DNA of 64,000 nucleotides from Streptomyces sp. TLI_105. Its GTDB lineage: Bacteria > Actinomycetota > Actinomycetes > Streptomycetales > Streptomycetaceae. Positions 56,859 through 64,000 of this stretch are shown here, piece after piece; positions within the stretch are counted from its first letter, which is position 1; each line of letters starts with the position of its first letter. The DNA is taken from positions 3,200,501-3,264,500 of the forward strand of contig NZ_FNSM01000001.1 of the NCBI RefSeq assembly GCF_900105415.1, written 5' to 3'. The position numbers and the translations under genes are program-made. The notes under the pieces are model-generated. The model had not been told where the DNA came from. It searched no databases and worked only from the letters and a program-made list of their open reading frames with translations.

Positions 56859-56881
56859 AGTCTAGGACGCCCCGCCGACAT
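56859..56881 (-). promoter_or_regulatory. RecA-NDp-like promoter of pcrA
   Basis: On the minus strand ATGTCGGCG (56881-56873), 8 nt, TAGACT (56864-56859), then 9 nt to the ATG at 56849. It deviates from TTGTCRGTG at the first and eighth positions, but spacing and -10 are exact. This is the weakest upstream half of the five sites, supported by the repair function of the gene. Confidence 0.6.
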
Positions 56882-56972
56882 CCGGGCCCGCCTTCGGGAC
56901 GGAGGCTGTGGAAGGGCTCACATCCGGAGGGTCTGCGGAGGCCTCGGCGGCGCACGCCCAGAGGGTCGCGGT

Positions 56973-57326
56973 TCACACCCAGAGGGTCGCGATGAAGATG
57001 TTCGCCGTGGTCAGGCCGCCGACGGCGGCGAAGAGGCCCTTGTCGACCTTCTCCTCGTCCCGCTTGACGTAGACGAGGCCGAGGATCACGACGAGGATCG
57101 CCAGCTTGATGCCGATCTTGAGGTTGTTCACGGTGTGGTCGTCGGCCTGGTTGAGGCCGACGAGCGCGACGCCCGTGATCAGCATGGTCAGCGCGCCGTG
57201 CAGCATCGCGGGGCTGAAACGGGCCGTACCCGCGCCCATCGCCTTCATCTGGGTGAGGAAGCCGCCGAGGAGGGAGGCGATACCGATGATGTGCAGGGCG
57301 ACGAAGACATTGATGAGTACGTCCAT
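56973..57326 (-). CDS. Four-helix integral membrane protein
   Basis: This 117-residue protein has four membrane helices: 2-22 (DVLINVFVALHIIGIASLLGGF), 38-55 (LHGALTMLITGVALVGL), 68-84 (IGIKLAILVVILGLVYV) and 96-115 (GLFAAVGGLTTANIFIATLWV), with an NQADDHTVNNLKIGIK loop. One His and the helix pattern recall small haem- or quinone-associated membrane proteins, but no family is recognised. The ATG at 57326 has TAGGCT 7 nt upstream on the minus strand, so a leaderless mRNA is likely; the longer frame is discarded. It is upstream of pcrA on the same strand, separated by 123 bp. Confidence 0.78.
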   Translation of the reverse strand: MDVLINVFVALHIIGIASLLGGFLTQMKAMGAGTARFSPAMLHGALTMLITGVALVGLNQADDHTVNNLKIGIKLAILVVILGLVYVKRDEEKVDKGLFAAVGGLTTANIFIATLWV

Positions 57327-57669
57327 GGGGCGGAGCCTAACCGGGGCCCTAGCACTGCTCTCCGGCCGGGTCCACTCCCCCCGCCGCTTCGGTCGGACGG
57401 CCACCGGAATGATCCCGTCCCCTCACTCCGAGCGAAAGAGATCGGTCCCCGACACGTCAACTGTCGTCAATAGCGGTCAACTCCCCGTCCGGCCGTGACC
57501 CCAGGTTTAGCGTCCTCCACCAGGTGACCGGCTCCCCACCACCGCCGGTGTTCCGGCGGCGTCGGTCACCCCCGCCGAGAAAACCCGGCGGCGGTCCGCT
57601 CCCCTGTGCGGCCCGCCGCCGGCCCGGCGGGCACCGTCCCCCTCAGGGAAGAGGATGTGACCCGCCCTC
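57327..57669. other. Intergenic region upstream of NlpC/P60 gene
   Basis: No gene is seen. Three GTCAA units (57456-57460, 57466-57470, 57476-57480) are repeated every 10 bp, one helical turn, about 190 bp upstream of the start. From 57524 the sequence is C-rich and forms GCCGCCGG/CCGGCGGC hairpins. TAGCGT near 57514 could be a -10 box. The leader lacks the conserved c-di-AMP riboswitch core. Confidence 0.45.
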
Positions 57670-58785
57670 GTGGCAGCGCACCGGAAGTCCAAACAGTCCC
57701 CCCTCGGCACCTCGGCGGTCCGCACCGCCGCCACCCTCGCCCTCGCCTCCGCGGCGACGGCGACGCTCTTCGAAGGGTCCGGACACGCGGACCCCCGGCC
57801 CACCACCGCCCAGGTCAAGGCGAAGGTCGACCGGCTCTACGAGGAGGCCGAGGTCGCGACGGAGCGGTACAACGGGGCGAAGGAGAAGGCCGACGAGGCG
57901 CGCACCGCCTTCGACCGGCTGCGCGACGAGGCCGCCCGCAGGACCGAGCGCCTCAACACCGCCCGGGACGCCCTCGGGGCCATGGCCGCCGCCCAGTACC
58001 GCTCCGGAGGGCTCGACCCCGCGGTCCAGCTCGCCCTCACCTCCGACCCCGACCAGTACCTGGAGCGGGCCGCGCTCGTCGAGAAGGCCGGGGACCGGCA
58101 GGCGGCCGCCGTCACGGCCGTACGACGCGAGCTCACGGCGATCCGGCAGCTGCGCGGCGAATCGGCGGGGAAGCTGACCGCGCTGCGCGGGCACGAGGCG
58201 GAACTGCGGCGGCAGAAGGCGGCCGTCGTCGGCAAGCTGGCCGAGGCCAGGGCGCTGCTCGCCCGGCTGACCGAGGAGGAACGCGCACGGTACGAGGCGG
58301 CCGCCGCGGCCCGGGACGGCTCCGGCACCTCGACGCGGACCGACGGCCCGAGCGGCACGGGCACGGCCGACGCATCCCCGACGGTACGGGCCGACCGCTC
58401 CTCGGGCGGCGAGCGCGGACCGGTGACCGCCCCGGGCGGACGGGCCGCCGAGGCCATCTCCTTCGCCCGCGCCCAGCTCGGCAAGCCGTACGTGTGGGGA
58501 GCGACGGGCCCCTCCGCCTATGACTGCTCCGGTCTCACCCAGGCGGCCTGGCGCGCGGCCGGCATCTCCCTGCCCCGCACGACGTACACCCAGATCAACG
58601 CCGGCCGGCGCGTCTCCCGCTCCCAGCTCGCCCCCGGCGACCTGGTCTTCTTCTACTCCGGGATCAGCCACGTCGGGCTCTACATCGGGGGCGGCCAGAT
58701 GATCCACGCCCCCCGGCCGGGCGCCCCGGTGCGCATCGCCCCCATCGACGAGATGCCCTTCGCCGGGGCCACCCGGGTCGGCTGA
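57670..58785 (+). CDS. NlpC/P60 peptidoglycan endopeptidase
   Basis: This 371-residue secreted protein has a Sec signal peptide (AATLALASAATATLFEGSGHA), a long coiled coil at about 40-220 and a C-terminal NlpC/P60 domain from about 255. The catalytic Cys is in AYDCSGLTQAAWRAAG and the His in GISHVGLYIGGG, with a second polar residue in IHAPRPGAPV. It cleaves between D-Glu and the diamino acid of stem peptides. The GTG at 57670 is the first possible start, since an in-frame TGA lies 12 nt upstream; GGGAAGAGG is rather distant (about 16 nt). The end is 8 bp from the convergent response regulator gene. Confidence 0.88.
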   Translation: MAAHRKSKQSPLGTSAVRTAATLALASAATATLFEGSGHADPRPTTAQVKAKVDRLYEEAEVATERYNGAKEKADEARTAFDRLRDEAARRTERLNTARDALGAMAAAQYRSGGLDPAVQLALTSDPDQYLERAALVEKAGDRQAAAVTAVRRELTAIRQLRGESAGKLTALRGHEAELRRQKAAVVGKLAEARALLARLTEEERARYEAAAAARDGSGTSTRTDGPSGTGTADASPTVRADRSSGGERGPVTAPGGRAAEAISFARAQLGKPYVWGATGPSAYDCSGLTQAAWRAAGISLPRTTYTQINAGRRVSRSQLAPGDLVFFYSGISHVGLYIGGGQMIHAPRPGAPVRIAPIDEMPFAGATRVG

Positions 58786-58793
58786 GACCCCGC

Positions 58794-59510
58794 TCAGACC
58801 AGACGGCGGGCGGTGGCCCAGCGGGTCAGCTCGTGGCGGTTGGAGAGCTGGAGCTTCCGCAGCACCGCCGAGACGTGCGACTCGACCGTCTTCACCGAGA
58901 TGTAGAGCTGCTTGGCGATCTCCTTGTACGCGTATCCCCGGGCGATCAGCCGCAGCACCTCGCGCTCCCGCTGGGTGAGCCGGTCCAGGTCCTCGTCCAC
59001 CGGCGGCGCGTCCGTCGAGGCGAAGGCGTCCAGGACGAAGCCGGCGAGGCGCGGCGAGAAGACGGCATCGCCCTCCTGGACGCGGAAGATCGAGTCGACC
59101 AGGTCGGTCCCGGTGATCGTCTTGGTGACATAGCCGCGGGCACCGCCCCGGATCACCCCGATGACGTCCTCGGCCGCGTCCGAGACCGACAGGGCCAGAA
59201 AACGGACCGGGTCCTCGGGCGCGCCCATCAGGCTCGCGCAGCGCCGCAGCACCTCGACCCCGCCGCCGCCCGGCAGGTGCACGTCGAGGAGCACGACCTC
59301 GGGGCGGGTCGCGGTGATGACCGTGACCGCCTGGTCGACGTCGGCGGCCTCGCCGACCACCTCGACGCCCGTGACCTCGGTCCGGCCGATCTCGGCCTGG
59401 ACCCCGGTTCGGAACATCCGGTGGTCGTCGACGAGCACCACCCGCACCCGGCGCTCCGTGCCCGGCGCTTCCGCATCGGTTCCGGTCGTCGCTCCGGTCT
59501 CGTCGCTCAT
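58794..59510 (-). CDS. LuxR/NarL-family response regulator
   Basis: This 238-residue regulator has a receiver domain at about 22-145 (VRVVLVDDHRMFRTGVQAEI, phospho-acceptor Asp in VVLLDVHLPG near 75, Lys in GYVTKTITG). A NarL-type DNA-binding domain follows at about 170-235 (LTQREREVLRLIARGYAYKEIAKQLYISVKTVESHVSAVLRKL). A short Thr/Ala/Glu-rich N-terminus precedes. The ATG at 59510 overlaps the kinase stop by 4 bp, so the two are translationally coupled. Likely targets are the repeated CAGGGTCGG elements between the kinase and PspC genes. Confidence 0.93.
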   Translation of the reverse strand: MSDETGATTGTDAEAPGTERRVRVVLVDDHRMFRTGVQAEIGRTEVTGVEVVGEAADVDQAVTVITATRPEVVLLDVHLPGGGGVEVLRRCASLMGAPEDPVRFLALSVSDAAEDVIGVIRGGARGYVTKTITGTDLVDSIFRVQEGDAVFSPRLAGFVLDAFASTDAPPVDEDLDRLTQREREVLRLIARGYAYKEIAKQLYISVKTVESHVSAVLRKLQLSNRHELTRWATARRLV

Positions 59511-60769
59511 CCGTCCGCCCTCTCCATCTCGAGCTCCACTTCGGTGCCCCCGCCCTGCGGTGACCGCAGCCGGGCCGTACCGCCGTTGCGCTGCATACGG
59601 CCGATGATCGATTCTCGTACGCCCATCCGGTCCTCGGGCACCGAATCCAGGTCGAAGCCCGGTCCCCGGTCCCTTACCGAGACGAAGACCGTACGGCCCT
59701 CCACCTCGGCGTACACCTGCACGGCCCCGCCCTCGCCACCGTACTTGGCGGCGTTGACCATCGCCTCGCGCGCGGCCTGCATCTGCGCGGCCAGCTTCTC
59801 GTCGAGCGGGCAGTCTCCGACGACGACCACCTCCAGCGGCACCCCGTGCTTGTCCTCGACCTCGGCCGCCGCTCTCTTCACCGCCTCCGCGAGGGTCTCG
59901 GGCTCCTCGTCCCTGCCGGTGCCCTCGGGTTTGTAGAGCCAGTTCCGCAGCTCGCGCTCCTGCGCGCGGGCGAGGCGGCGCACCTCGCCGGGGTCGTCGG
60001 CGTTGCGCTGGATCAGGGTCAGGGTGTGCAGCACGGAGTCGTGGACGTGGGCCGCGACCTCGGCGCGCTCCTGGGCGCGGATGCGCATGGTCCGCTCGTC
60101 GTTGAGGTCCTGCGACATGCGGACCAGCCAGGGGCCGGCGAGGAGCGCTATGCCGGTGAGGACGGCGACGGCGGCGGTGACGGCCGTGCCGAGCTGGGCT
60201 ACGGAGCCGCGGACCACCAGGAAGACCGCGAGACCGGTGCCGACGAGGCCGACGCCGACGAGACCGCGGACGAGCTGGAACGCGCGCTTGCGGCGCCCGG
60301 GATCGGTCCAGCTGGCCCGGCGGGCGTTGTCCGCCTGTCTCCAGACGAGGACGACGCCGACGGCGATGAGGATCAGCGGCCATATGTAGCGTCCGGTCTC
60401 GTTGTCGACGCTGACGTTCCCGACGAGGGCCGCGAGGCCGATGCCGAGCGCGATCAGGGCGACGACCTGGCCCCGATCGGGCTTGCGCAGTCTGCGGCGC
60501 CCGTCCGAGGTGGTCTCGAAGAGGGAGCGCGGGGCGGACCTTCCGCCGACGCCGAGCGGGACGACGATCCAGAAGACCGCGTAGAGCACGATGCCCAGGC
60601 CGTTCGAGAACGACAGCACCACGAAGAGCGCGCGCACCCAGACGACCGGCAGACCGAGGTGGCCCGCAAGGCCGCGTGCGACACCGCCGAGCCACCGCCC
60701 GTCGGCGCTCCGGTAGAGCCTGCGCACGGGCGGTTCGTCGGTCTCGGTGACACGAGCGGTTGCGGACAT
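59507..60769 (-). CDS. PspC-domain sensor histidine kinase (DesK/LiaS type)
   Basis: This 420-residue kinase begins with a PspC domain (residues 15-75: RLYRSADGRWLGGVARGLAGHLGLPVVWVRALFVVLSF). Four further membrane helices follow, then a HisKA_3 dimer helix with the phospho-acceptor in AAHVHDSVLHTL (about 245) and an HATPase domain with REAMVNAAKYGGEGG (N box) and DRGPGFDLDSVPEDRMGVRESIIGRM (G boxes). The PspC domain suggests that it senses membrane stress, as in Psp and Lia systems. GACGAT lies 6 nt upstream of the ATG at 60769. It is divergent from a separate PspC protein gene. Confidence 0.91.
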   Translation of the reverse strand: MSATARVTETDEPPVRRLYRSADGRWLGGVARGLAGHLGLPVVWVRALFVVLSFSNGLGIVLYAVFWIVVPLGVGGRSAPRSLFETTSDGRRRLRKPDRGQVVALIALGIGLAALVGNVSVDNETGRYIWPLILIAVGVVLVWRQADNARRASWTDPGRRKRAFQLVRGLVGVGLVGTGLAVFLVVRGSVAQLGTAVTAAVAVLTGIALLAGPWLVRMSQDLNDERTMRIRAQERAEVAAHVHDSVLHTLTLIQRNADDPGEVRRLARAQERELRNWLYKPEGTGRDEEPETLAEAVKRAAAEVEDKHGVPLEVVVVGDCPLDEKLAAQMQAAREAMVNAAKYGGEGGAVQVYAEVEGRTVFVSVRDRGPGFDLDSVPEDRMGVRESIIGRMQRNGGTARLRSPQGGGTEVELEMERADG

Positions 60770-60803
60770 GCACTGATCGTCACACGTTCGGCCCGCCCCG
60801 GAC

Positions 60804-60886
60804 ATCAGGGTCGGCCCTGAGATCGTCCCTGGTACGGACTCGGGGGCGAAGGCCCCGTGAATATCAGGGTCGGGCCAGGGTCGGCC
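60804..60886. promoter_or_regulatory. Repeated CAGGGTCGG elements between kinase and PspC genes
   Basis: ATCAGGGTCGG occurs at 60804-60814 and 60863-60873, and CAGGGTCGGCC again at 60876-60886. The first copy extends into CAGGGTCGGCCCTG (60806-60819), a perfect CAGGG/CCCTG inverted repeat. They lie in the 156-bp divergent gap and are the best candidates for binding sites of the LuxR-type response regulator. Confidence 0.55.
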
Positions 60887-60925
60887 CCGGTGCCGCGGGA
60901 CGTCACGGGCCGTCACCATGGAGGC

Positions 60926-62266
60926 ATGACGAGTTCGATGCCTTCGCAGCACGAGGCCCCGCCCCCGGCGGAGGCCGATCCCGCCCCGCCGCTCCGGCGC
61001 TCGCGCGGAAGCAACGTCGTGGGCGGCGTCTGCGGAGGTCTCGGGCGGCGCTTCGACCTGGACCCGGTGATATTCCGGGTGGTGATCGGCGTGCTGTCGG
61101 TGACGGGCGGCCTGGGGCTGGTGTTCTACGGCTTCGCGTGGCTGCTGATCCCGCTCGTGGGCGAGGAGGAGAGCGAAGGGCGCGGACTGCTGACGGGCCG
61201 GGTGTCCGGGGCCTCCCTGGCGGCCCTGCTGATGGCGCTGATCGGCTGCGGGATCTTCCTTTCGACCCTGCACAGCGGGGAGATGCTGGGCTTCACGCTC
61301 ACGCTGTCGCTCGCGGTGTGCGGGGCGGCGGTCTGGTCGCAGCGGCGGCGGGTCGGCGGTGAGACCGAGGGCAGGGCGGACGCGACGGCCGTCCTCACGG
61401 TCGCCGAGGCGCCGCCCGAGACCAAGGCGCCGCCGCTCGCCGAGTTCCCCTCCTGGTGGAAGGACCCGATCGTCAAGGACGGCTCGACGGGCAAGATCGC
61501 CGTCGGCTATCTGTGGGGCCCGCACGGAATCCTGGACGAGGACGGCCGGGTGAACGGCGAGGTGCCGAAGCCGGGCAGTCAGTGGGGCCCCGACCCGGCG
61601 GCGCCCGGGCGTCCGGCGCCCTCCGTGCGCCGGAGCCCGCTCTCCATAGGGGGGCTCGTCTTCCTGCTCGCCCTGATCGCGGGCGGTCTCGGCACGGGTC
61701 TGACGTGGGACACCCACCCGCTGGGCACCAGCCTGCAGATCGGTCTGGCGGCCGCGCTCGCGGTGTTCGGCCTGGGCCTCGTCGTCAGCAGCCTCATCGG
61801 ACGGACCGGCTTCGGCACCGTCTTCCTGACCGTGATCACGGCGGGTCTGCTGGCCCTGGTGTCGGCGCTGCCCGAGCGCATCACCACGGACTGGGTCCGC
61901 GAGACCTGGCGGCCCGCCTCGGTCGCCGACGTGCGGCCGGACTACGAGCTGGGCACCGGGGTCGGCACGCTCGACCTGTCCCGGCTCCCGCTCCCGGCCG
62001 GCACGACGGCGGCGACACGCGTCGGGGTGGGCGCCGGACGGGTCGAGGTGATCGTCCCGAAGAGCGCGGTGGTGAAGCTGCACGCCCAGGTGGGCCTGGG
62101 CGATCTGCAGCTGCCGGGCGCGCCCGCCGGCGACATCGACATCGCGCCGGACCGCGACGTGACCCGGACGCTCACCCCGCCGGCCGGGACCACCCCGGCG
62201 GGCACCCTGGACCTCTCGCTGGAGGTCGGACTCGGACAGGTGGAGGTCACCCGTGCTGCTTCATGA
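60926..62266 (+). CDS. PspC-domain membrane protein with C-terminal DUF2154-like adhesin domain
   Basis: This 446-residue protein has an N-terminal PspC domain (LRRSRGSNVVGGVCGGLGRRFDLDPVIFRVVIGVLSVTGG, residues about 25-80), several membrane helices up to about 310, and a C-terminal beta-rich region (DYELGTGVGTLDLSRLPLP to LEVGLGQVEVTRAAS). The repeated GxGxLxLDLS/GLGxLxL pattern is that of LiaF-type cell-wall-active antibiotic response domains. In Bacillus LiaF restrains the kinase, so this protein may hold the neighbouring kinase inactive. CACCAT ends 6 nt before ATG 60926; ATG 60938 is also possible. Confidence 0.87.
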   Translation: MTSSMPSQHEAPPPAEADPAPPLRRSRGSNVVGGVCGGLGRRFDLDPVIFRVVIGVLSVTGGLGLVFYGFAWLLIPLVGEEESEGRGLLTGRVSGASLAALLMALIGCGIFLSTLHSGEMLGFTLTLSLAVCGAAVWSQRRRVGGETEGRADATAVLTVAEAPPETKAPPLAEFPSWWKDPIVKDGSTGKIAVGYLWGPHGILDEDGRVNGEVPKPGSQWGPDPAAPGRPAPSVRRSPLSIGGLVFLLALIAGGLGTGLTWDTHPLGTSLQIGLAAALAVFGLGLVVSSLIGRTGFGTVFLTVITAGLLALVSALPERITTDWVRETWRPASVADVRPDYELGTGVGTLDLSRLPLPAGTTAATRVGVGAGRVEVIVPKSAVVKLHAQVGLGDLQLPGAPAGDIDIAPDRDVTRTLTPPAGTTPAGTLDLSLEVGLGQVEVTRAAS

Positions 62267-62513
62267 GTTCCGCCCCGGCCGGCTGCTGGTCGGCCTGACC
62301 GCCCTCGCCCTGGCCGCGGCCTACGCGGGCGACGCCGCCGACGCCTGGGCGACCCCGTGGTACGCGGTGATCCCCGTGCTCTGCGGCGGCCTCGGCATCG
62401 CCGCCCTCGCGACCTGGGTCGCCTATCGAATACGGCGTCGTTCGGCGAGGAGCCGGTCCAGCGAGAGCACCGGGGCCCCGGCCAGCAGCAGCGGGAGCCA
62501 GGACATCAGATAG
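62253..62513 (+). CDS. Small two-helix membrane protein
   Basis: This 86-residue protein has two helices: 10-29 (LLVGLTALALAAAYAGDAA) and 36-58 (WYAVIPVLCGGLGIAALATWVAY), then an Arg/Ser-rich tail. The GTG at 62253 lies inside the end of the PspC gene (14-bp overlap), so translation is coupled. Its last 91 bp run antisense to the end of the DoxX gene. It may be an accessory membrane subunit of the PspC/LiaF-like system, by position only. Confidence 0.72.
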   Translation: MLLHEFRPGRLLVGLTALALAAAYAGDAADAWATPWYAVIPVLCGGLGIAALATWVAYRIRRRSARSRSSESTGAPASSSGSQDIR

Positions 62514-63103
62514 GCCAGGTCGTTGCCGAGGTAGTACGGGTGCACCTGCCAGCTCACGGTCAGCCAGAGGCTCAGCGAGATCAGCGCGCCGCCGAGCGCC
62601 GCCAGTCGGGCGAAGAGACCGAAGAGGGTCCCGAGCCCGACGGCGAGCTCGCCGAAGGCGATGGCGTAGCCGAAGCCGGCCGGGTTCTTGAGGGCGAGGT
62701 CGACGAGGGCGGGGATCGCGGAGCTATCGCGGACACCGCGCATCATCTCGCCGATGGAGCCGCTGCCCGTGTCGGCGAAGAAGGCGGAGTCGGTGAGCTT
62801 GTCGAGTCCGGCGTAGATGAAGGTGACCCCGAGGAAGATCCTCAGCGGAAGGAGGGCGTAGCGGGAGGCGGTCGCCTTCCACAGGTCGAAGGTGGTCTTC
62901 CCCTCGGCGAAACGCCCACCGGTCCCGCCCGGGCCGCCGGTGCCGATCCCGCCCAGGTCGCCGGTGCCGGGCCCGTCCGCGCCGCCGGTGCGGCCGGCCC
63001 CGGTCGGGCTGCCCGTACCGCCGGTCCCGCCCGAGGCACCGGTGCCTCCGGTCCGGCTCGGGTCGTCGCCCGTGTCGTGTGGTCGGTCCGTCTGTCCCGT
63101 CAT
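62423..63103 (-). CDS. DoxX-family membrane protein
   Basis: This 226-residue protein has a Gly/Thr-rich head of about 65 residues with GTGGTG-style repeats, then four membrane helices. LLPLRIFLGVTFIYAGLDKLTDSAFF near 83 and AIAFGELAVGLGTLFGLFARLAALGGALISLSLWLTVSW are typical DoxX/SURF4 blocks, with the short NDLAYLMSWLPLLLAG last part. DoxX proteins are linked to respiratory or redox stress; some act with rhodanese or superoxide dismutase. The ATG at 63103 follows GAGAGG at a long spacing. It overlaps the end of the convergent small protein gene by 91 bp. Confidence 0.85.
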   Translation of the reverse strand: MTGQTDRPHDTGDDPSRTGGTGASGGTGGTGSPTGAGRTGGADGPGTGDLGGIGTGGPGGTGGRFAEGKTTFDLWKATASRYALLPLRIFLGVTFIYAGLDKLTDSAFFADTGSGSIGEMMRGVRDSSAIPALVDLALKNPAGFGYAIAFGELAVGLGTLFGLFARLAALGGALISLSLWLTVSWQVHPYYLGNDLAYLMSWLPLLLAGAPVLSLDRLLAERRRIR

Positions 63104-63194
63104 CGTCGGTCACCTCTCCACGCCCCGGACGACTGTTCGCGGAACGATTCTCCTCGCACCCGGCGCCGGAGACACGGGAAGGGGGCCCGGACGC

Positions 63195-64000
63195 TCAGTC
63201 CATGACGTCGATCGTGACCCGGTTGGTCTCCACGCCGGCCGCCGTGACGACCGAGACCTCCACCCGGCCCGGTTCCACGTCCGCCGGGAGGGGGACGGTC
63301 AGGGTCGCGTCGGTGGGGTTGGCGAAGCCGCCCGGGACCGGGACCAGCGGCACGTGGGCGTGGACGGGGCCGATGCGGACGACCAGACGGGTCAGCGGGT
63401 CGGGGGCACCGGCGCCGGGCGGGACGAAGCCGCAGCCGCGGATCTCGATGTCGTCGCCCGTGCGGATCGGGGCGTCGAGGTCGCCCGCCTCCCGGGACCG
63501 GACCACGGAGTGGATCGTGGGGCGGACGCCCTCGGTGACCTTCGCGGCGAGGTGCCAGGCCGCCGAGACGCCGACGAACAGCACGAGGGACCAGGGCACC
63601 TCGGGCAGCCGGTCGGGGTCGCGGACCAGACCGACGGCGGCCAGGGCGAGGACGGCGCCGGAGACGAGGAGGTACTGCACGTCGGCGAGGGCGGCCCGGC
63701 CGCTGTCGTCGCAGACCAGGTCGGCGGCGCGCGGACGGTCGGCCCGCACCTTCTGGAGGCGGCCGGCCGCGATCCCCCGTGCGACGACGAGACGGGCGGT
63801 GACGGTGACGGAGGCGACGAGGGCGAGGACGGTCAGCAGGCCGGCGCCCCGGGCCAGGCCGAAGGCGGTCGCGCCGGGCGACCGGAAGGCCAGGAAGAGG
63901 AGGGTGAAGCCGAGGAACAGCAGCCAGCCGGCGGCGACGGCGCGGGTGGTGGAGAGCCGGTTGTCCTCGCCGATCAGCGGGGCGAGAAGACCGCCCCGGG
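63195..64000 (-). CDS. Membrane protein with C-terminal Ig/IPT-like domain, truncated by window edge
   Basis: The frame is open without a stop from 63195 to the right edge, so the 5' end is missing; the GTG at 63749 is internal. The 268 visible residues have about four membrane helices: two near the edge (AVAAGWLLFLGFTLLFLAF and GLLTVLALVASVTVTARLVV), two after a charged loop (YLLVSGAVLALAAVGLV and WSLVLFVGVSAAWHLAA). A C-terminal beta-rich domain follows (DDIEIRGCGFVPPGAGAPDPLTRLVVRIG to VETNRVTIDVMD) that resembles IPT/TIG folds. I do not know its function. The downstream gene on the same strand is DoxX, 91 bp away. Confidence 0.7.
   Translation of the reverse strand, partial: RGGLLAPLIGEDNRLSTTRAVAAGWLLFLGFTLLFLAFRSPGATAFGLARGAGLLTVLALVASVTVTARLVVARGIAAGRLQKVRADRPRAADLVCDDSGRAALADVQYLLVSGAVLALAAVGLVRDPDRLPEVPWSLVLFVGVSAAWHLAAKVTEGVRPTIHSVVRSREAGDLDAPIRTGDDIEIRGCGFVPPGAGAPDPLTRLVVRIGPVHAHVPLVPVPGGFANPTDATLTVPLPADVEPGRVEVSVVTAAGVETNRVTIDVMD

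Noticed and set aside
57327..57669. c-di-AMP (ydaO) riboswitch upstream of the NlpC/P60 gene
   Set aside because: These switches often precede Streptomyces wall hydrolase genes and the leader ends in AGGGAAGAGG, but the conserved GGGGTGAA and ACAGCTAACC-type core blocks are missing.
63195..63749. Complete 184-residue gene starting at the GTG at 63749
   Set aside because: The frame stays open with clear membrane helices to the window edge, so the GTG is an internal codon.

Overview
The window is about 72% GC, with G/C-saturated third codon positions, GTG starts, many start codons lying 6-9 nt after a -10-like hexamer, and proteins typical of actinomycetes. Gene content and order (icmB, pcrA, M23 and NlpC/P60 hydrolases, sucCD, purNH, folD, mdh, rocD, glyA, trpS) match, from memory, the conserved core of a Streptomyces chromosome rather than an island. 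No tRNA, rRNA, insertion sequence, CRISPR array or prophage was seen.

Layout. 1-7 kb: a MarR/MFS divergent pair, a DUF4132 protein, an alpha/beta hydrolase, and an operon of a membrane protein, a DCC protein and a TetR regulator with two palindromic operators. 7-15 kb: an orphan peptide-type solute-binding protein, a metallophosphoesterase, a D-Ala-D-Ala carboxypeptidase that overlaps a YihY-family protein tail to tail, and a DprE1/DprE2-like pair. 15-25 kb: a 2H phosphoesterase, trpS, glyA behind a ZTP (pfl) riboswitch, rocD, a lipoprotein/ATP-grasp pair, an EamA transporter, and a MocR regulator divergent from an AhpD-like and a PEP-mutase-like gene. 25-28 kb: a three-gene membrane operon in which two neighbours share a 22-residue Asn/Gly/Thr tag. 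28-42 kb: mdh, folD-DUF3017, a DUF2079 protein, purN-purH, a DUF6350 protein, an XRE/sigma-like membrane regulator and sucCD. 42-51 kb: a MoxR/DUF5682/VWA operon divergent from a SWIM-DUF5691 operon. 51-64 kb: icmB, a lipase, an M23 peptidase, pcrA, an NlpC/P60 hydrolase, a two-component system divergent from PspC proteins, DoxX, and a gene cut by the right edge.

Main result. The MoxR, DUF5682, VWA and SWIM genes have the same domain set as Escherichia coli yehL, yehM, yehP and yehQ, whose neighbour yehI is a DUF4132 protein. Here the DUF4132 gene lies 43 kb away, yet its promoter and those of both arms of the cluster fit the actinobacterial RecA-NDp (PafBC-type) DNA-damage motif, TTGTCRGTG-N8-TANNNT. 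The same motif precedes pcrA and a gene that leaves the left edge. I infer a dispersed, damage-inducible AAA/VWA/SWIM/HEAT system of unknown activity.

Regulation visible in the sequence includes near-perfect palindromes (MarR, TetR), the ZTP riboswitch, repeated CAGGGTCGG elements between the histidine kinase and PspC genes, and strong hairpin terminators at most convergent junctions.
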